Shown: positions 8,616 through 17,399, numbered from the stretch's first letter. The stretch: DNA of 64,000 nucleotides from Acidobacteria bacterium SCN 69-37 (GCA_001724025.1 MEDJ01000019.1:350359-414358); one strand, 5' to 3'. Translations and numbers: made by a program. Notes: generated by a model not told the origin, from the sequence alone.

Positions 8616-8790
8616 ATCGGAGCCCTGGGCTTGCGGTCTTCGACATGCGGGACGACCTGTCCCGCTGGCCATGCACCGCCCAGCCGATCAGAGCCCTGGG
8701 GCTTCCGGTCTGCGACATGCGGGACGACCTCTGTCCCGCTGGCCATGCACTGCCCAGCCAATCGGAGCCCTGGGGCTTCAGCCCCAGGGA
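8616..8790. repeat. ~72-bp tandem repeat ending in a REP palindrome
   Basis: Two near-identical units (8616-8687 and 8688-8760) share TCGGAGCCCTGGG..., CGACATGCGGGACGACCT and CCCGCTGGCCATGCAC. A third, truncated unit at 8761-8790 contains the intact palindrome (arms 8768-8777 and 8780-8789). The internal units carry decayed forms of the same palindrome. No gene was seen in 8528-8804. Confidence 0.75.
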
Positions 8791-8804
8791 ACACGTCGCG
8801 TCGC

Positions 8805-10100
8805 CTATCGCAGCAGTCGCGCGATGTCGTTGAAGAGCACAGTGACCATCAGGAGGATGATGGCCACGGCCCCGATCGTGAGGATGCGTTCTTTCACCTT
8901 CACGCTGAAATCGCGGCGCGCCACGCCCTCGACCAGCAGGATCAGGATGTGCCCGCCGTCGAGGACCGGAATCGGCATCAGGTTCAGCAGGCCGAGCTGC
9001 AGGCTGATCATCGCCATCAGGTTGAAGAGGTCCGCCAGCCCTCGCTCGGCCGCCATTCCGGACATCTCCGCGATCGCGACAGGCCCCATCAACTGACGCA
9101 CGGGCGTCTCGGTCGTCACGAGCCCGCGTACGGTACGGCCGACCAGCTTCGTGCTCTCCCAGTTCTGTGCGGCGCTCAGCCGGAACGCTTCGAGCAGGCC
9201 AGGGTCGATGCGGCGCGTCTCGTACGGGCTGAGCTGCACGCCGATGGTGGCCGATCCCATGCTGCCTTCCGGCACCACGGACAACGCCACCTCGGAGCCG
9301 GCACGTTCGACGACGATCGGGAGCGGCTGCCCAGCGTGCGCACGAATGGTCTCGATCACGCGCTCCTGCGTCAGCGACCGATCGCCGCCCACGGCCACGA
9401 GCACGTCGCCCCGCTGCAGACCACCCGCGTCGGCCGGAGTGCCCGGATTGACCAGCATGATCTGCGGCCGCTTGACCGCGTCGACGCCGATGTCGCCGGC
9501 CTCGTACCGTCCCACCGCTGTCGGCGTGACGTTCACGCTGACCTGCCCGTCGTCGCGCGCGACGAGCAGCGTCATCTGGCGGCCGGCCCGCGTGAGGACG
9601 TCGAGATCGAACGCGCTCCAGGTCGCGACCGGCTCACCATCGACCGTGAGCACGCGATCGCCCACGCGCAGGCCCGCAGCCTCCGCCGGACTCTCGGCGG
9701 CGACACTGCCGATGACGGGCGGGGCCGAGAGATAGCGCGGTTCGTCCGCGCCCTGCGTCATGACGCCGGCCAGCACGACCCACGCCAGCAGCAGGTTCAT
9801 GATCGGGCCCGCGATGTAGACCTGGAACCTGACCCACTTGCTCTTCGAGAGGAACTCGTCGGGCGCCCCGGTGCGATCCTCCTCGACCGTCTCGCCGGCC
9901 ATCTTCACGTAGCCGCCGAGCGGGATGATGCTGATGCAGTACTCCGTGCCGCCGCGCTCGATTCGCGCGATCTTCGGGCCGAACCCGAGCGAGAACGTGA
10001 TGACCCGGACGCCGTGCCAGCGCGCCACCAGGAAATGTCCGAGCTCGTGCACGAACACGAGCACGCCGAGGACGAACAGAAAGGACAACGCGGTGGTCAT
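8805..10100 (-). CDS. rseP: Site-2 intramembrane zinc protease, RseP family
   Basis: 431 residues, close to the family norm. HELGH at residues 18-22 inside the first membrane helix is the zinc site, and the second half of the active site is the NLMPIPVLDGGHIL motif (LDG) near residue 380. Two PDZ domains lie between (about residues 125-290). Proteins of this family cleave anti-sigma factors within the membrane to start an envelope stress response. The gene follows dxr after 54 bp in the conserved uppS-cdsA-dxr-rseP order, which supports the assignment. No sigma or anti-sigma gene lies nearby, so its substrate here is unknown. Confidence 0.95.
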   Translation of the reverse strand: MTTALSFLFVLGVLVFVHELGHFLVARWHGVRVITFSLGFGPKIARIERGGTEYCISIIPLGGYVKMAGETVEEDRTGAPDEFLSKSKWVRFQVYIAGPIMNLLLAWVVLAGVMTQGADEPRYLSAPPVIGSVAAESPAEAAGLRVGDRVLTVDGEPVATWSAFDLDVLTRAGRQMTLLVARDDGQVSVNVTPTAVGRYEAGDIGVDAVKRPQIMLVNPGTPADAGGLQRGDVLVAVGGDRSLTQERVIETIRAHAGQPLPIVVERAGSEVALSVVPEGSMGSATIGVQLSPYETRRIDPGLLEAFRLSAAQNWESTKLVGRTVRGLVTTETPVRQLMGPVAIAEMSGMAAERGLADLFNLMAMISLQLGLLNLMPIPVLDGGHILILLVEGVARRDFSVKVKERILTIGAVAIILLMVTVLFNDIARLLR

Positions 10101-10154
10101 GGCTTCTGGCTCTGGATTCGGGCTGGGCCTGCCGGCGCTGGCGGCCGCAGCCTC

Positions 10155-11327
10155 TCAAGTGGATGGTAGCGTACCGACGACGGCCGTCGAGAAGGCGCGC
10201 GCCCACGCATCGGCGGTCCGGACCTCGGCCAGCGTGGCGGGGGCGCCGAGCTCGTGGTCGGCGGCCAGCAGCGCCCGCTCGATCACCTGCGGGATGGCCA
10301 CGAACCGCAGGCGCCCTTCGAGGAATGCCGCGACGGCCACCTCGTTCGCGGCATTGAGCACCACCGGCCAGGCGCCCCCGTGTTCGAGCGCACCATAAGC
10401 CAGGCGGAGGCTCGGGAAGCGATCGAGATCGGGCGGATGGAACTCGAGCGTGCCGGCCCGCGTGATGTCGAGCGGCGGCACCGGCGCCGTCCACCGCGCG
10501 GGATACGAGAAGGCGTACTGGATCGGCAGGCGCATGTCGGTGACGCCGAGCTGCGCGAGGATCGATCCGTCGCAGAACTCGACCATCGAGTGCACGACCG
10601 ACTGCGGGTGGACCACGACGGCAATCCGATCGGCGGTCACGTCGAACAACCAGCGCGCCTCGATCACCTCGAGTCCCTTGTTCATCAACGTGGCCGAATC
10701 AATCGTGATTTTCCGTCCCATCCGCCACGTCGGGTGCCGCAGCGCGTCGTCGGGCGTCACGCGTTCGAGGGCCGCGGCGTCCATACTGCGGAACGGGCCG
10801 CCCGATGCGGTGAGGATGAGCCGCTTCACGTCACCGGGCTGCCGCCCGTCGAGACACTGGTGGATCGCGTTGTGCTCGCTGTCGACGGGCAGGATTGCCG
10901 TGCCGCGGCGACGCGCGGCATCGACCATCAGCCTGCCGGCCATCACCAGGACTTCCTTGTTCGCCAGGGCCAGCGTCCGTCCCTCGCCGATCGCCGCCAG
11001 CGCGGCCTCGAGTCCGGCGGTCCCCGACGAGGCGCACAGGACGATGTCGACGCCGGGATACGTCGCGGCGGCCAGCAGACCATCGGCACCGGCAGGCAGA
11101 ATCCGGACGGCGTCCCCGTCGAGACGCGCGCGGAGATCGGCGCGCGCCGCCTCGGTGGCCACGGCCACGGCCTCGGGCTGGACGGCCGCCACCTGCTGCA
11201 CGAGCCGTTCCGTATTGGTGCCGGCGGCCAGCACGACGACGCGCAGGCGATCGGGATGTGCGGCGACAACGGCCAGGGCGCTCTGCCCGATCGATCCCGT
11301 GGATCCGAGAATCGCGATCCGGATCAC
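10155..11327 (-). CDS. dxr: 1-deoxy-D-xylulose-5-phosphate reductoisomerase
   Basis: 390 residues. It converts DXP to MEP with NADPH, the committed step of the MEP isoprenoid pathway. The N-terminus VIRIAILGSTGSIG carries the NADPH motif at residues 8-14. Further on are LANKEVLV, the metal and substrate region DSEHNAIHQCL, the substrate loop ASGGPFR and KITIDSATLMNKGLE. The start is GTG at 11327, which overlaps the cdsA stop as GTGA. A much longer open frame upstream is the overprint of cdsA. The product feeds uppS, encoded two genes upstream. Confidence 0.97.
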   Translation of the reverse strand: MIRIAILGSTGSIGQSALAVVAAHPDRLRVVVLAAGTNTERLVQQVAAVQPEAVAVATEAARADLRARLDGDAVRILPAGADGLLAAATYPGVDIVLCASSGTAGLEAALAAIGEGRTLALANKEVLVMAGRLMVDAARRRGTAILPVDSEHNAIHQCLDGRQPGDVKRLILTASGGPFRSMDAAALERVTPDDALRHPTWRMGRKITIDSATLMNKGLEVIEARWLFDVTADRIAVVVHPQSVVHSMVEFCDGSILAQLGVTDMRLPIQYAFSYPARWTAPVPPLDITRAGTLEFHPPDLDRFPSLRLAYGALEHGGAWPVVLNAANEVAVAAFLEGRLRFVAIPQVIERALLAADHELGAPATLAEVRTADAWARAFSTAVVGTLPST

Positions 11328-12121
11328 GCGACGTACCTGAGGAAGAGATAGAAGACGGGCGCGGCGAACAGGTGGCTGTCGACGCGGTCGAGGATGCCGC
11401 CGTGGCCGGGAATCAGCTGCGAGCTGTCCTTCACGCCCGCGCTGCGCTTGAGCTGCGACTCGAACAGATCGCCGACGATGCCGGCCAGCGCGAGGACGAG
11501 CGTGAGGCCGGCCGCGGCCAGCGGTGACACATCCGGCAGGACCCGCGGCAGCGTGATCGCGCCGACGATGGCGGCCACGGCGACGCCGCCGATCGCACCC
11601 TCGATCGTTTTCGCCGGACTGACGCGTGGCGCCAGCCGGCGGCGGCCGAACGCGCGGCCGCAGTAGTACTGGCCGGAGTCCGAGACCGCAATCATCACCA
11701 GCAGCCACGTCGTGACGGCCGGGCCGTACGCCCCGAGCAGCCACGCGATGATCCCGAGTGGCACCCCCACATACACAGGCGCCATCACCATCGTCGCCGC
11801 CCGCGCGACGACGGCGGGCCCCGGCGGACCGAGCGCGAGCGTCACGGCCCCGGCCGACACGACGAGCGCGGCCAGGACCAGCGCCAGGGCGTCGGACGGC
11901 GTCTGCTCGGCCGCGGCCACGAACGCCACGCTGACGATGGCTGCCCCCGCACCGACGAAGATCCTGGGTACGTCGACGCCGAGCGCGCCGGCCATGTCGG
12001 CCAGTTCGCCGGCCCCGAGCCACGCCACCGCAGCCGCCAGCAGGATCGTGACCCAGGGCGGCAGGAACCAGAGCGTACCGAAAATGACGATGAGCAGGAC
12101 GAGAGCGGAGACAACGCGCAT
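11324..12121 (-). CDS. cdsA: Phosphatidate cytidylyltransferase
   Basis: 265 residues, integral membrane. It makes CDP-diacylglycerol from phosphatidic acid and CTP, the branch point of phospholipid synthesis. About eight hydrophobic segments are visible. The C-terminal signature (SPAKTIEGAIGG, then KRSAGVKDSSQLIPGHGGILDRVDS) holds the metal-binding Asp residues. The ATG at 12121 (MRVVSALVLL) starts directly at the first membrane helix; the upstream extension is Arg-rich overprint of uppS. It overlaps dxr by 4 bp and lies 38 bp after uppS. Confidence 0.96.
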   Translation of the reverse strand: MRVVSALVLLIVIFGTLWFLPPWVTILLAAAVAWLGAGELADMAGALGVDVPRIFVGAGAAIVSVAFVAAAEQTPSDALALVLAALVVSAGAVTLALGPPGPAVVARAATMVMAPVYVGVPLGIIAWLLGAYGPAVTTWLLVMIAVSDSGQYYCGRAFGRRRLAPRVSPAKTIEGAIGGVAVAAIVGAITLPRVLPDVSPLAAAGLTLVLALAGIVGDLFESQLKRSAGVKDSSQLIPGHGGILDRVDSHLFAAPVFYLFLRYVA

Positions 12122-12159
12122 GAGGAAACCGGAACCGCGCGCCCAAAGCGCGCGCGCCG

Positions 12160-12951
12160 TCAGGCCTTGCCGACCTCGACGGGCGGCGAGGCAATCGCGC
12201 CGTACCGGCGATCGCGCCGCTGGTAGTCGACGATGGCCTCGAGCAGGTGGCGGGCGCGGAAGTCGGGCCACAGTGCGTCGGTGACCCAGATCTCCGCGTA
12301 GGCAATCTGCCACAGCAGGAAGTTGCTCACGCGCATCTCGCCGCTCGTGCGGATCAGCAGATCCGGATCCGGCTGACCGGCCGTATACAGACGACTGGCA
12401 AAGGCCGACTCGTCGACCGCATCGGCGGTGACACCGTCGCGGATCAGGCGACGCGCCGCCTCGACGATCTCGGCCCGGCCGCCGTAGCTCAGCGCGATGT
12501 TGAAAATCATCCCCGTATTGCCGGCCGTCCGCACCTCTGCCTGTTCGAGTTCGCGGCAGACCTCGCGGCTGAGCCGATCGCGTTCGCCGATGACGTGGAA
12601 CCGGATGTCGTTGCGCAGCAGCGAATTCAGTTCGAGCCGCAGATAGCGCTTGAGCAGCCCCATCAGCGCCGACACTTCCGTATCGGGCCGCTTCCAGTTC
12701 TCGACGGAGAAGGCGTAGAGGGTGAGCACCTGCACGCCGAGGCGGGCCGACGTTTCGACGGCGGCCCTGACCGACTCGATCCCGGCACGGTGCCCCTCGA
12801 CGCGCGGCAGGTGCCGGCTGCCGGCCCAGCGCCCGTTCCCGTCCATGATGATCGCGATATGACGCGGGAGGCGCGCGAAGTCCACGCGTCCGAGCAGGGC
12901 CTCCTCGGCCGATCCGGCCGGAACGGCCGCCAGCATCTCAGCAAGTGCCAT
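12160..12951 (-). CDS. uppS: Di-trans,poly-cis-undecaprenyl-diphosphate synthase
   Basis: 263 residues. It condenses farnesyl diphosphate with eight isopentenyl diphosphates to give the C55 carrier lipid for peptidoglycan and other surface glycans. Motif IIMDGNGRWA contains the catalytic Asp at residue 37. Also seen are SVENWKRP, SYGGRAEI, and RTSGEMRVSNFLLWQIAYAE, which holds the substrate-binding Arg residues. A TAAGAT box lies 13 bp upstream of the ATG on the minus strand, so it may have its own promoter besides any read-through from truA (24 bp gap). Confidence 0.97.
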   Translation of the reverse strand: MALAEMLAAVPAGSAEEALLGRVDFARLPRHIAIIMDGNGRWAGSRHLPRVEGHRAGIESVRAAVETSARLGVQVLTLYAFSVENWKRPDTEVSALMGLLKRYLRLELNSLLRNDIRFHVIGERDRLSREVCRELEQAEVRTAGNTGMIFNIALSYGGRAEIVEAARRLIRDGVTADAVDESAFASRLYTAGQPDPDLLIRTSGEMRVSNFLLWQIAYAEIWVTDALWPDFRARHLLEAIVDYQRRDRRYGAIASPPVEVGKA

Positions 12952-12975
12952 ACGGTCAGCGGCGATCTTAGCAGT

Positions 12976-13743
12976 TCAGCGCCCGTCTGGCGCCTGGCCG
13001 TAGTCGACCCGTTCGAGCACGAGCCCGGCGGCCGGCGCCGTACGGCCGGCGGCCTGCCTGTCGCGGCCGGCCAGCGCTTCGGCCACCCACGCCGGATCGT
13101 GACGTCCCCGCCCCACGTCTACCAGCGATCCCGTGATGATGCGGACCATGTGGCGCAGGAACCCGTCGCCCTCGATCGCCACGTGCAGCTCGTCGCCGGC
13201 CTGCACGAGGTCGATCCGGCGGATCGTGCGGCGTGTGTCGGTGATGGACGATCCGGTCGCCTGGAATGCGGCGAAGTCGTGCGTGCCCACGAGCGCGCGG
13301 GCCGCCTCGCGCATCGCCTCGCGGTCGAGCGGCTCGGGCACGTGCCAGACGAACCAGCGATCCATCGGCAGGACCACGGGTGCGGTGGCGAGCCGATAGC
13401 GATACAGCTTCCCGCGCGCGTCGATGCGGGCATGGAACGAGGGGACGGCGACCTCGACGCGCCGCACGCGTATGTCGAGCGGCAGGCGGATATTGATCGC
13501 CCGCTGGACCGCGTCCACCGGATGGTCGAAGCCGACCCGCACGCTGGCGACCTGGCCCGTGGCGTGTACGCCCGCGTCGGTGCGGCCGGCCCCGGTCACC
13601 GTGGGCGGCGGCGCCCCGGGCATGAACGGCGCCAGCGCCTCCTCGACGACCTGCTGGATCGACGCCCCGGTCGGCTGCCGCTGCCAGCCCACATACGCCG
13701 TGCCGTCATACGCGAGCGTGAGTTTCAGGGTGCGGAGGAACAT
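12976..13743 (-). CDS. truA: tRNA pseudouridine(38-40) synthase
   Basis: 255 residues, the typical size. It modifies uridines 38-40 in the anticodon arm of many tRNAs. The catalytic Asp is in GAGRTDAGVHA (about residue 56). The N-terminus LKLTLAYDGTAYVGWQRQP and the C-terminal FLRHMVRIITGSLVDVGRG are both diagnostic. It is first in the truA-uppS-cdsA-dxr-rseP run. The intergenic region upstream (13744-14036) holds tandem repeats. Confidence 0.96.
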   Translation of the reverse strand: MFLRTLKLTLAYDGTAYVGWQRQPTGASIQQVVEEALAPFMPGAPPPTVTGAGRTDAGVHATGQVASVRVGFDHPVDAVQRAINIRLPLDIRVRRVEVAVPSFHARIDARGKLYRYRLATAPVVLPMDRWFVWHVPEPLDREAMREAARALVGTHDFAAFQATGSSITDTRRTIRRIDLVQAGDELHVAIEGDGFLRHMVRIITGSLVDVGRGRHDPAWVAEALAGRDRQAAGRTAPAAGLVLERVDYGQAPDGR

Positions 13744-13883
13744 GGCGTGGAAGATGGCGGCGGTCTACGCGGCGGCGGGCGGCACGGCGGCTACGGGCAG
13801 CCGGCTGCTGGCCGCGGGCCGCGGGCCGCGGGCGGTGCTGCAACGCGATGGGCACGGAGCGGGAGATATGGGACGCGCGACGC

Positions 13884-14034
13884 TCGCCCGTCGTCCCCGT
13901 CGTACCTGAAACGATCGGCCCCAAGCCACGCCAGGCCCACCATTCGCCCGTCGTACCTGTCGTACCTGAGACCATCGGCCCCAAGCCACGCCAGGCCCAC
14001 CACTCGCCCGTCGTACCCGTCGTACCTGAAAACC
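13884..14034. repeat. 60-bp tandem repeat, 2.5 units
   Basis: The block TCGCCCGTCGTACCCGTCG... begins at 13884, 13944 and 14004, an exact 60-bp period. Each full unit also contains ATCGGCCCCAAGCCACGCC and AGGCCCACCA. Related copies lie at 41058-41084 (inverted), 41269-41294 and 41310-41335. The array lies between truA and pyrE, just after the pyrE stop. The rest of 13744-14036 is GC-rich sequence with no gene. Confidence 0.85.
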
Positions 14035-14036
14035 GC

Positions 14037-14606
14037 CTACGTTCTCGATCCCGGCTTCGTCACCGGCTCTCCCGCCTCGCACATCGGGCACATCGTCGGC
14101 TCGTAGTTGGGCACGACGTAGGTGGCCAGGCTGCGGAACGGGACGGCCAGATCGGCCTTGCCGCCGCTGCGATCGATGATGGCGCCGGCGCCGACGACCA
14201 CGGCCCCGGCGGCCGTGGCGCACGCCATCGTCTCGCGCGTCGACAGGCCGGTCGTCACCACGTCTTCGATGACCACGACGCGCTCGATGGGCGAGAGCGA
14301 GAAACCGCGCCGCAGCGTGAGGGTGCCATCCTGCCGCTCGGCGAAAATCGCGCGCACGCCGAGTGCGCGTGCGACTTCGTGCCCGATGATCAGGCCGCCG
14401 AGCGCCGGCGACAGCACGACGGTGGGCCGCAGATCACGCAGCGCCTCGGCCAGCCCGCGCCCGAGCGTCTCGGCGTGCGGCGGATGCTGCAGCACCAGGG
14501 CCGACTGCAGGTACCCACGGCTGTGCAGCCCCGACGACAAACGGAAGTGCCCCTCGTGCAGGGCCCCCACGGTACGGAACAGGTCGAGCACGGCTGATAC
14601 ATCCAT
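14037..14606 (-). CDS. pyrE: Orotate phosphoribosyltransferase
   Basis: 189 residues. It joins orotate to PRPP to form OMP. The PRPP-binding motif VVVIEDVVTTGLST is clear, as are SSGLHSRGYLQ and the short C-terminal CPMC motif found in one PyrE subgroup. The ATG at 14606 was chosen because residues upstream in the longer frame are Pro/Arg-rich low complexity and a TATACT box lies in between. It is separated from the other pyr genes (20.8-22.3 and 24.5-27 kb) but completes the pathway. Confidence 0.94.
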   Translation of the reverse strand: MDVSAVLDLFRTVGALHEGHFRLSSGLHSRGYLQSALVLQHPPHAETLGRGLAEALRDLRPTVVLSPALGGLIIGHEVARALGVRAIFAERQDGTLTLRRGFSLSPIERVVVIEDVVTTGLSTRETMACATAAGAVVVGAGAIIDRSGGKADLAVPFRSLATYVVPNYEPTMCPMCEAGEPVTKPGSRT

Positions 14607-14618
14607 AGGCGGACGGAC

Positions 14619-14624
14619 AGTATA
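14619..14624 (-). promoter_or_regulatory. -10 box TATACT before pyrE
   Basis: Read on the minus strand the context is CCCTATACTGTCCG, ending 12 bp before the pyrE ATG. The pyrK upstream region has nearly the same words (CCTATACTGTCGG at 24471). The similarity suggests a shared promoter type for the two pyr units. Confidence 0.45.
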
Positions 14625-14874
14625 GGGTACCGGCCGCGGGCGGCGCGGCGGCGGGCCACGGGCAGGCGGGCAGCGCGCCGGCGCGGCCGCACGGCAGCCC
14701 GGCGGCGGGGCACGCGGGTTGCACGGCGGCACGACCACGGGCAGCGCGGGGCGGGCAGGCGGACGGGTGGCGCGGCGGCGGGCTGACATTCAGCTTGCAG
14801 CCCCGTCGCCTTGTCGCCTTGTAGCCTTGTAGCCGCCGCGCATCGCCGCCGCGGCGCCGCCGTGCAGCCTCTGC
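14625..14874. other. GC-rich low-complexity spacer
   Basis: Dominated by GGCGGGC/GGCGCGG runs up to about 14790, then short direct repeats of CCTTGTCG and CCTTGTAGC at about 14808-14835. No open frame here looks real; the apparent pyrE extension is Pro/Arg-rich. Confidence 0.6.
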
Positions 14875-14880
14875 TATAGT
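14875..14880 (+). promoter_or_regulatory. -10 box TATAGT, possible leaderless promoter
   Basis: Ends 6 bp before the GTG start at 14887. No Shine-Dalgarno is present. Confidence 0.45.
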
Positions 14881-14886
14881 CCCCGC

Positions 14887-15657
14887 GTGGCGCCGCTTTC
14901 CGTGACGATCATCACGCGGAACGAGTCCGCGCACATCGAGGCGTGCCTCGCCTCGGTCGACTGGGCCGACGAACGCCTCGTCGTCGACTGTGGCAGCACC
15001 GACGACACGGTCTCCCTCGCGGAACGCGCCGGCGCACGCGTCGTCATCAACCCGTGGCCCGGCTACGCGGCGCAGAAGAACTTCGCCGCCGCACAGGCCC
15101 GACACGACTGGATCCTGTCAGTCGACGCGGACGAACGGGTCACGCCCGACCTGGCCCGCGAGATCCAGCACCTGCTCGACACGACGCCCGCGGCGTCCGG
15201 CTACCGCGTGCCGCGACTCACCTGGCACCTCGGCCGCTGGATCCGCACGACCGACTGGTACCCCGACTCGCAACTGCGCCTCTACGATCGTCGTCGCGGA
15301 CGCTGGAAGCCACGGCGCGTCCACGAATCCGTCGACGTCGACGGCACGCCCGGTCAGCTCACCGCCGAACTGCAGCACTACGCGTACCAGGACATCGCGC
15401 ACCACCTCGAGACGATGAACCGGTACACGACGCTGGCAGCCGCCGATCTCTTCGACGCCGGACGCCGCGTAGGCGCGATCGACGTGATCGGCCACCCGCT
15501 CGCCGCGTTCCTGCGCAACTACCTGCTCCGGCGCGGCATCGCCGACGGCGTGCCCGGTCTGATCATCTCGTCGATGAACGCGGGCTACGTGTTCCTGAAA
15601 CTGGCCAAGGTGTGGGAACTCGGCCGCGTCGAGCGCCAGCGCGTCGGCGGCGCGTGA
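14887..15657 (+). CDS. Family 2 glycosyltransferase, WaaE/KdtX-like
   Basis: 256 residues. The GT-A fold N-terminus LSVTIITRNESAHIEACLASV is followed by the nucleotide-sugar site CGSTDDT and the metal motif SVDADE (about residues 78-83). The downstream region (SGYRVPRLTWHLGRWIRTTDWYPD, in two parts) resembles LPS-core beta-glucosyltransferases of the WaaE/KdtX group. Near the C-terminus a hydrophobic stretch (FLRNYLLRRGIADGVPGLII) probably contacts the membrane. The start is GTG at 14887, the only one that keeps the first beta strand. It lies 9 bp before a second glycosyltransferase, so the pair likely acts in one surface glycan pathway. Confidence 0.87.
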   Translation: MAPLSVTIITRNESAHIEACLASVDWADERLVVDCGSTDDTVSLAERAGARVVINPWPGYAAQKNFAAAQARHDWILSVDADERVTPDLAREIQHLLDTTPAASGYRVPRLTWHLGRWIRTTDWYPDSQLRLYDRRRGRWKPRRVHESVDVDGTPGQLTAELQHYAYQDIAHHLETMNRYTTLAAADLFDAGRRVGAIDVIGHPLAAFLRNYLLRRGIADGVPGLIISSMNAGYVFLKLAKVWELGRVERQRVGGA

Positions 15658-15666
15658 TCTCCCCCC

Positions 15667-16764
15667 ATGCGATCGCTCCACATCGACACGGCGCGCACGT
15701 GGCGGGGCGGGCAGAACCAGGTGCTGATGACCGTCAACGGCCTGGCCGAGGCCGGACACGACGCGATGCTGCTCGCCCACGATCACGGCGAACTCCGGCG
15801 ACGCGCCGGTGAGGGCCTGCGCTTCCTCGGCTTTTCCCCGCGATCCGAGTTCGACATCCAGGCCGGCCTGCGCCTGGCCGCCATCCTGAACGACCGCGCC
15901 CCCGACGTCGTCCACGCGCACGATCCGATGGCGGTGTCGCTCGTGGCCATGGCCATGCAGATGCGCGAGTCCGACACGCGGCGGCCGCTGGTCGTTGCCG
16001 CGCGCCGCGTGGACTTCCACCTGAAACGTCACGCGTTCTCGCGCTGGAAGTACGGACACGTCGACGTGTTCATCGCCGCCTCGCGGCAGATCGCGCACAT
16101 CCTCGAACAGGACGGCATCGCGGCGGATCGGATCGCGGTCGTGCACGACGGCGTCGACGTGGCGTTCCTCGACAGGCAGCCGTCCGTCGACACCCACGCG
16201 GCGTTCTGGCTGCCACACGGGGCGCCGCTCATCGGCAACGTCGCGGCCCTGGCCCCGCACAAGGGCCAGCGACACCTGGTCGAGGCGATGGCGATGGTCG
16301 TTCGCGAGATGCCGGACGCCCGCCTGCTCATCGTCGGAGACGGCGAGTTGCGCAACGACCTTCAGCAGCAGATTGGCGAGCTCGGACTGGAACGGCACGT
16401 GACGCTGACCGGATTCCGCCACGATGTGATCGGCCTGATCCGCTCGCTGGATCTCTTCGTGATGAGCTCGATCACCGAGGGGCTCGGGTCGGCCATTCTC
16501 GAGGCGATGGCGTGCGGCCGGGCGGTGGTCGGCACCGCGGCCGGCGGCATTCCGGAAGCGGTCGATGACGAGGTCACGGGCGTCGTGGTGCCGCCGCGGG
16601 ATCCCGCGGCCCTGGCGCACGCCATCCTGCGCCTGCTGCGCGATCCCGCCGCGCGCGTCGCCATGGGCACCGCCGGCCGCGCGCGCGTCCTCGCGTCCTT
16701 CAGCGTCGATGCCCTCGTCAGCGGTACGGCGCAGGTGTACGAAGAACGCCTTGCGGGAAGTTAG
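15667..16764 (+). CDS. Family 4 glycosyltransferase (GT-B fold)
   Basis: 365 residues. The N-terminal domain begins RSLHIDTARTWRGGQNQVLM and has VHAHDPMAVSL, typical of GT4 acceptor domains. The C-terminal donor domain has GNVAALAPHKGQ, LIVGDGELR and the nucleotide-sugar motif SSITEGLGSAILEAMACG (EGLGxxxLEA in place of the usual E-x7-E). It probably adds a hexose or heptose to a lipid-linked or LPS glycan; the specific sugar cannot be told. It is likely co-transcribed with the GT2 gene. The region after the stop is a large inverted repeat. Confidence 0.87.
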   Translation: MRSLHIDTARTWRGGQNQVLMTVNGLAEAGHDAMLLAHDHGELRRRAGEGLRFLGFSPRSEFDIQAGLRLAAILNDRAPDVVHAHDPMAVSLVAMAMQMRESDTRRPLVVAARRVDFHLKRHAFSRWKYGHVDVFIAASRQIAHILEQDGIAADRIAVVHDGVDVAFLDRQPSVDTHAAFWLPHGAPLIGNVAALAPHKGQRHLVEAMAMVVREMPDARLLIVGDGELRNDLQQQIGELGLERHVTLTGFRHDVIGLIRSLDLFVMSSITEGLGSAILEAMACGRAVVGTAAGGIPEAVDDEVTGVVVPPRDPAALAHAILRLLRDPAARVAMGTAGRARVLASFSVDALVSGTAQVYEERLAGS

Positions 16765-16862
16765 AAGGGCGAAGTCAGAAGTTCGAAGTTGGGCGAAGTT
16801 CGAACTTCGAAGTTCCGCACACTTCTAACTTCTAACTTCTGACTTCGCACTTCTAACTTGCT
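16765..16862. repeat. Large imperfect inverted repeat between convergent genes
   Basis: The left half is built of GAAGTTAGAAG/GAAGTTCGAAGT words and the right half of their complements (ACTTCGAA, CTTCTAACTT), so the whole spacer can fold into one long hairpin. It fills the space between two convergent genes almost exactly. It is less GC-rich than its surroundings. It may act as a bidirectional terminator. Confidence 0.75.
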
Positions 16863-17387
16863 CTACCATCCCATCCGCTGTCGAAGACGGGTGATGTGCG
16901 CGACGTGATGGCGGCCGTGCCAGGCGTAGATCGCGAGCGTGCGCTCCAGCGTCACGCGCCCGTGCTCCGGGTGCCTGAACGCCAGCGTCCACTGCTCGGG
17001 CGTCAGGCGCCGCAGCAGGCTCACCCAGCGCTGGTGGAGCCCCTCGAGCAGGACCAGCGACGCCTCGATATCGGCCGAGGCCGCGTCGTGCAGGTCGGCC
17101 CAGCGCGCCTCGTCGTACGGCTTGATGACCGGTTCGTCCTCGGTCAGCGCGAGCCGGAAACGGACGTACGCATTCAGGTGACTGTCGGGCAGGTGATGAA
17201 CGACCTGCGCCAGCGTCCAGCCGCCCTCCCGATACGGGGTCTGCAGCTGCTCGGCCGACAGCCGCCGCACCGCTTCGCGCAGATGCCGCGGCGCTTCGTC
17301 GATCCGGGCAATCAGCTCGGCGCGCAGCGCCGGCGTGCAGGTTTCTGGCGCCGAGAACCGGCCAATCGGATAGCGTGGATCGTCCAT
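16863..17387 (-). CDS. DinB/YfiT-family putative metal-dependent hydrolase or thiol transferase
   Basis: 174 residues. The protein follows the YfiT pattern: RYPIGRF near the start, PYREGGWTLAQVVHHLPDSH with a metal His pair, then YAWHGRHHVAHITRLR with further His ligands. This three-His nickel or zinc site on a four-helix bundle is standard for the superfamily. Bacillus relatives (BstA) are bacillithiol S-transferases; whether this organism has bacillithiol cannot be seen here. The start at 17387 was chosen for the conserved MDDPRYPIGRF and for the GATAAT box 6 bp upstream. It could also be the last gene of the pyr unit (60 bp after the Gfo/Idh gene). Confidence 0.85.
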   Translation of the reverse strand: MDDPRYPIGRFSAPETCTPALRAELIARIDEAPRHLREAVRRLSAEQLQTPYREGGWTLAQVVHHLPDSHLNAYVRFRLALTEDEPVIKPYDEARWADLHDAASADIEASLVLLEGLHQRWVSLLRRLTPEQWTLAFRHPEHGRVTLERTLAIYAWHGRHHVAHITRLRQRMGW

Positions 17388-17393
17388 GCCGCC

Positions 17394-17399
17394 ATTATC
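17394..17399 (-). promoter_or_regulatory. -10 box GATAAT before the YfiT-like gene
   Basis: Read on the minus strand, GATAAT ends 6 bp before the ATG at 17387. No ribosome site is present. Confidence 0.4.
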
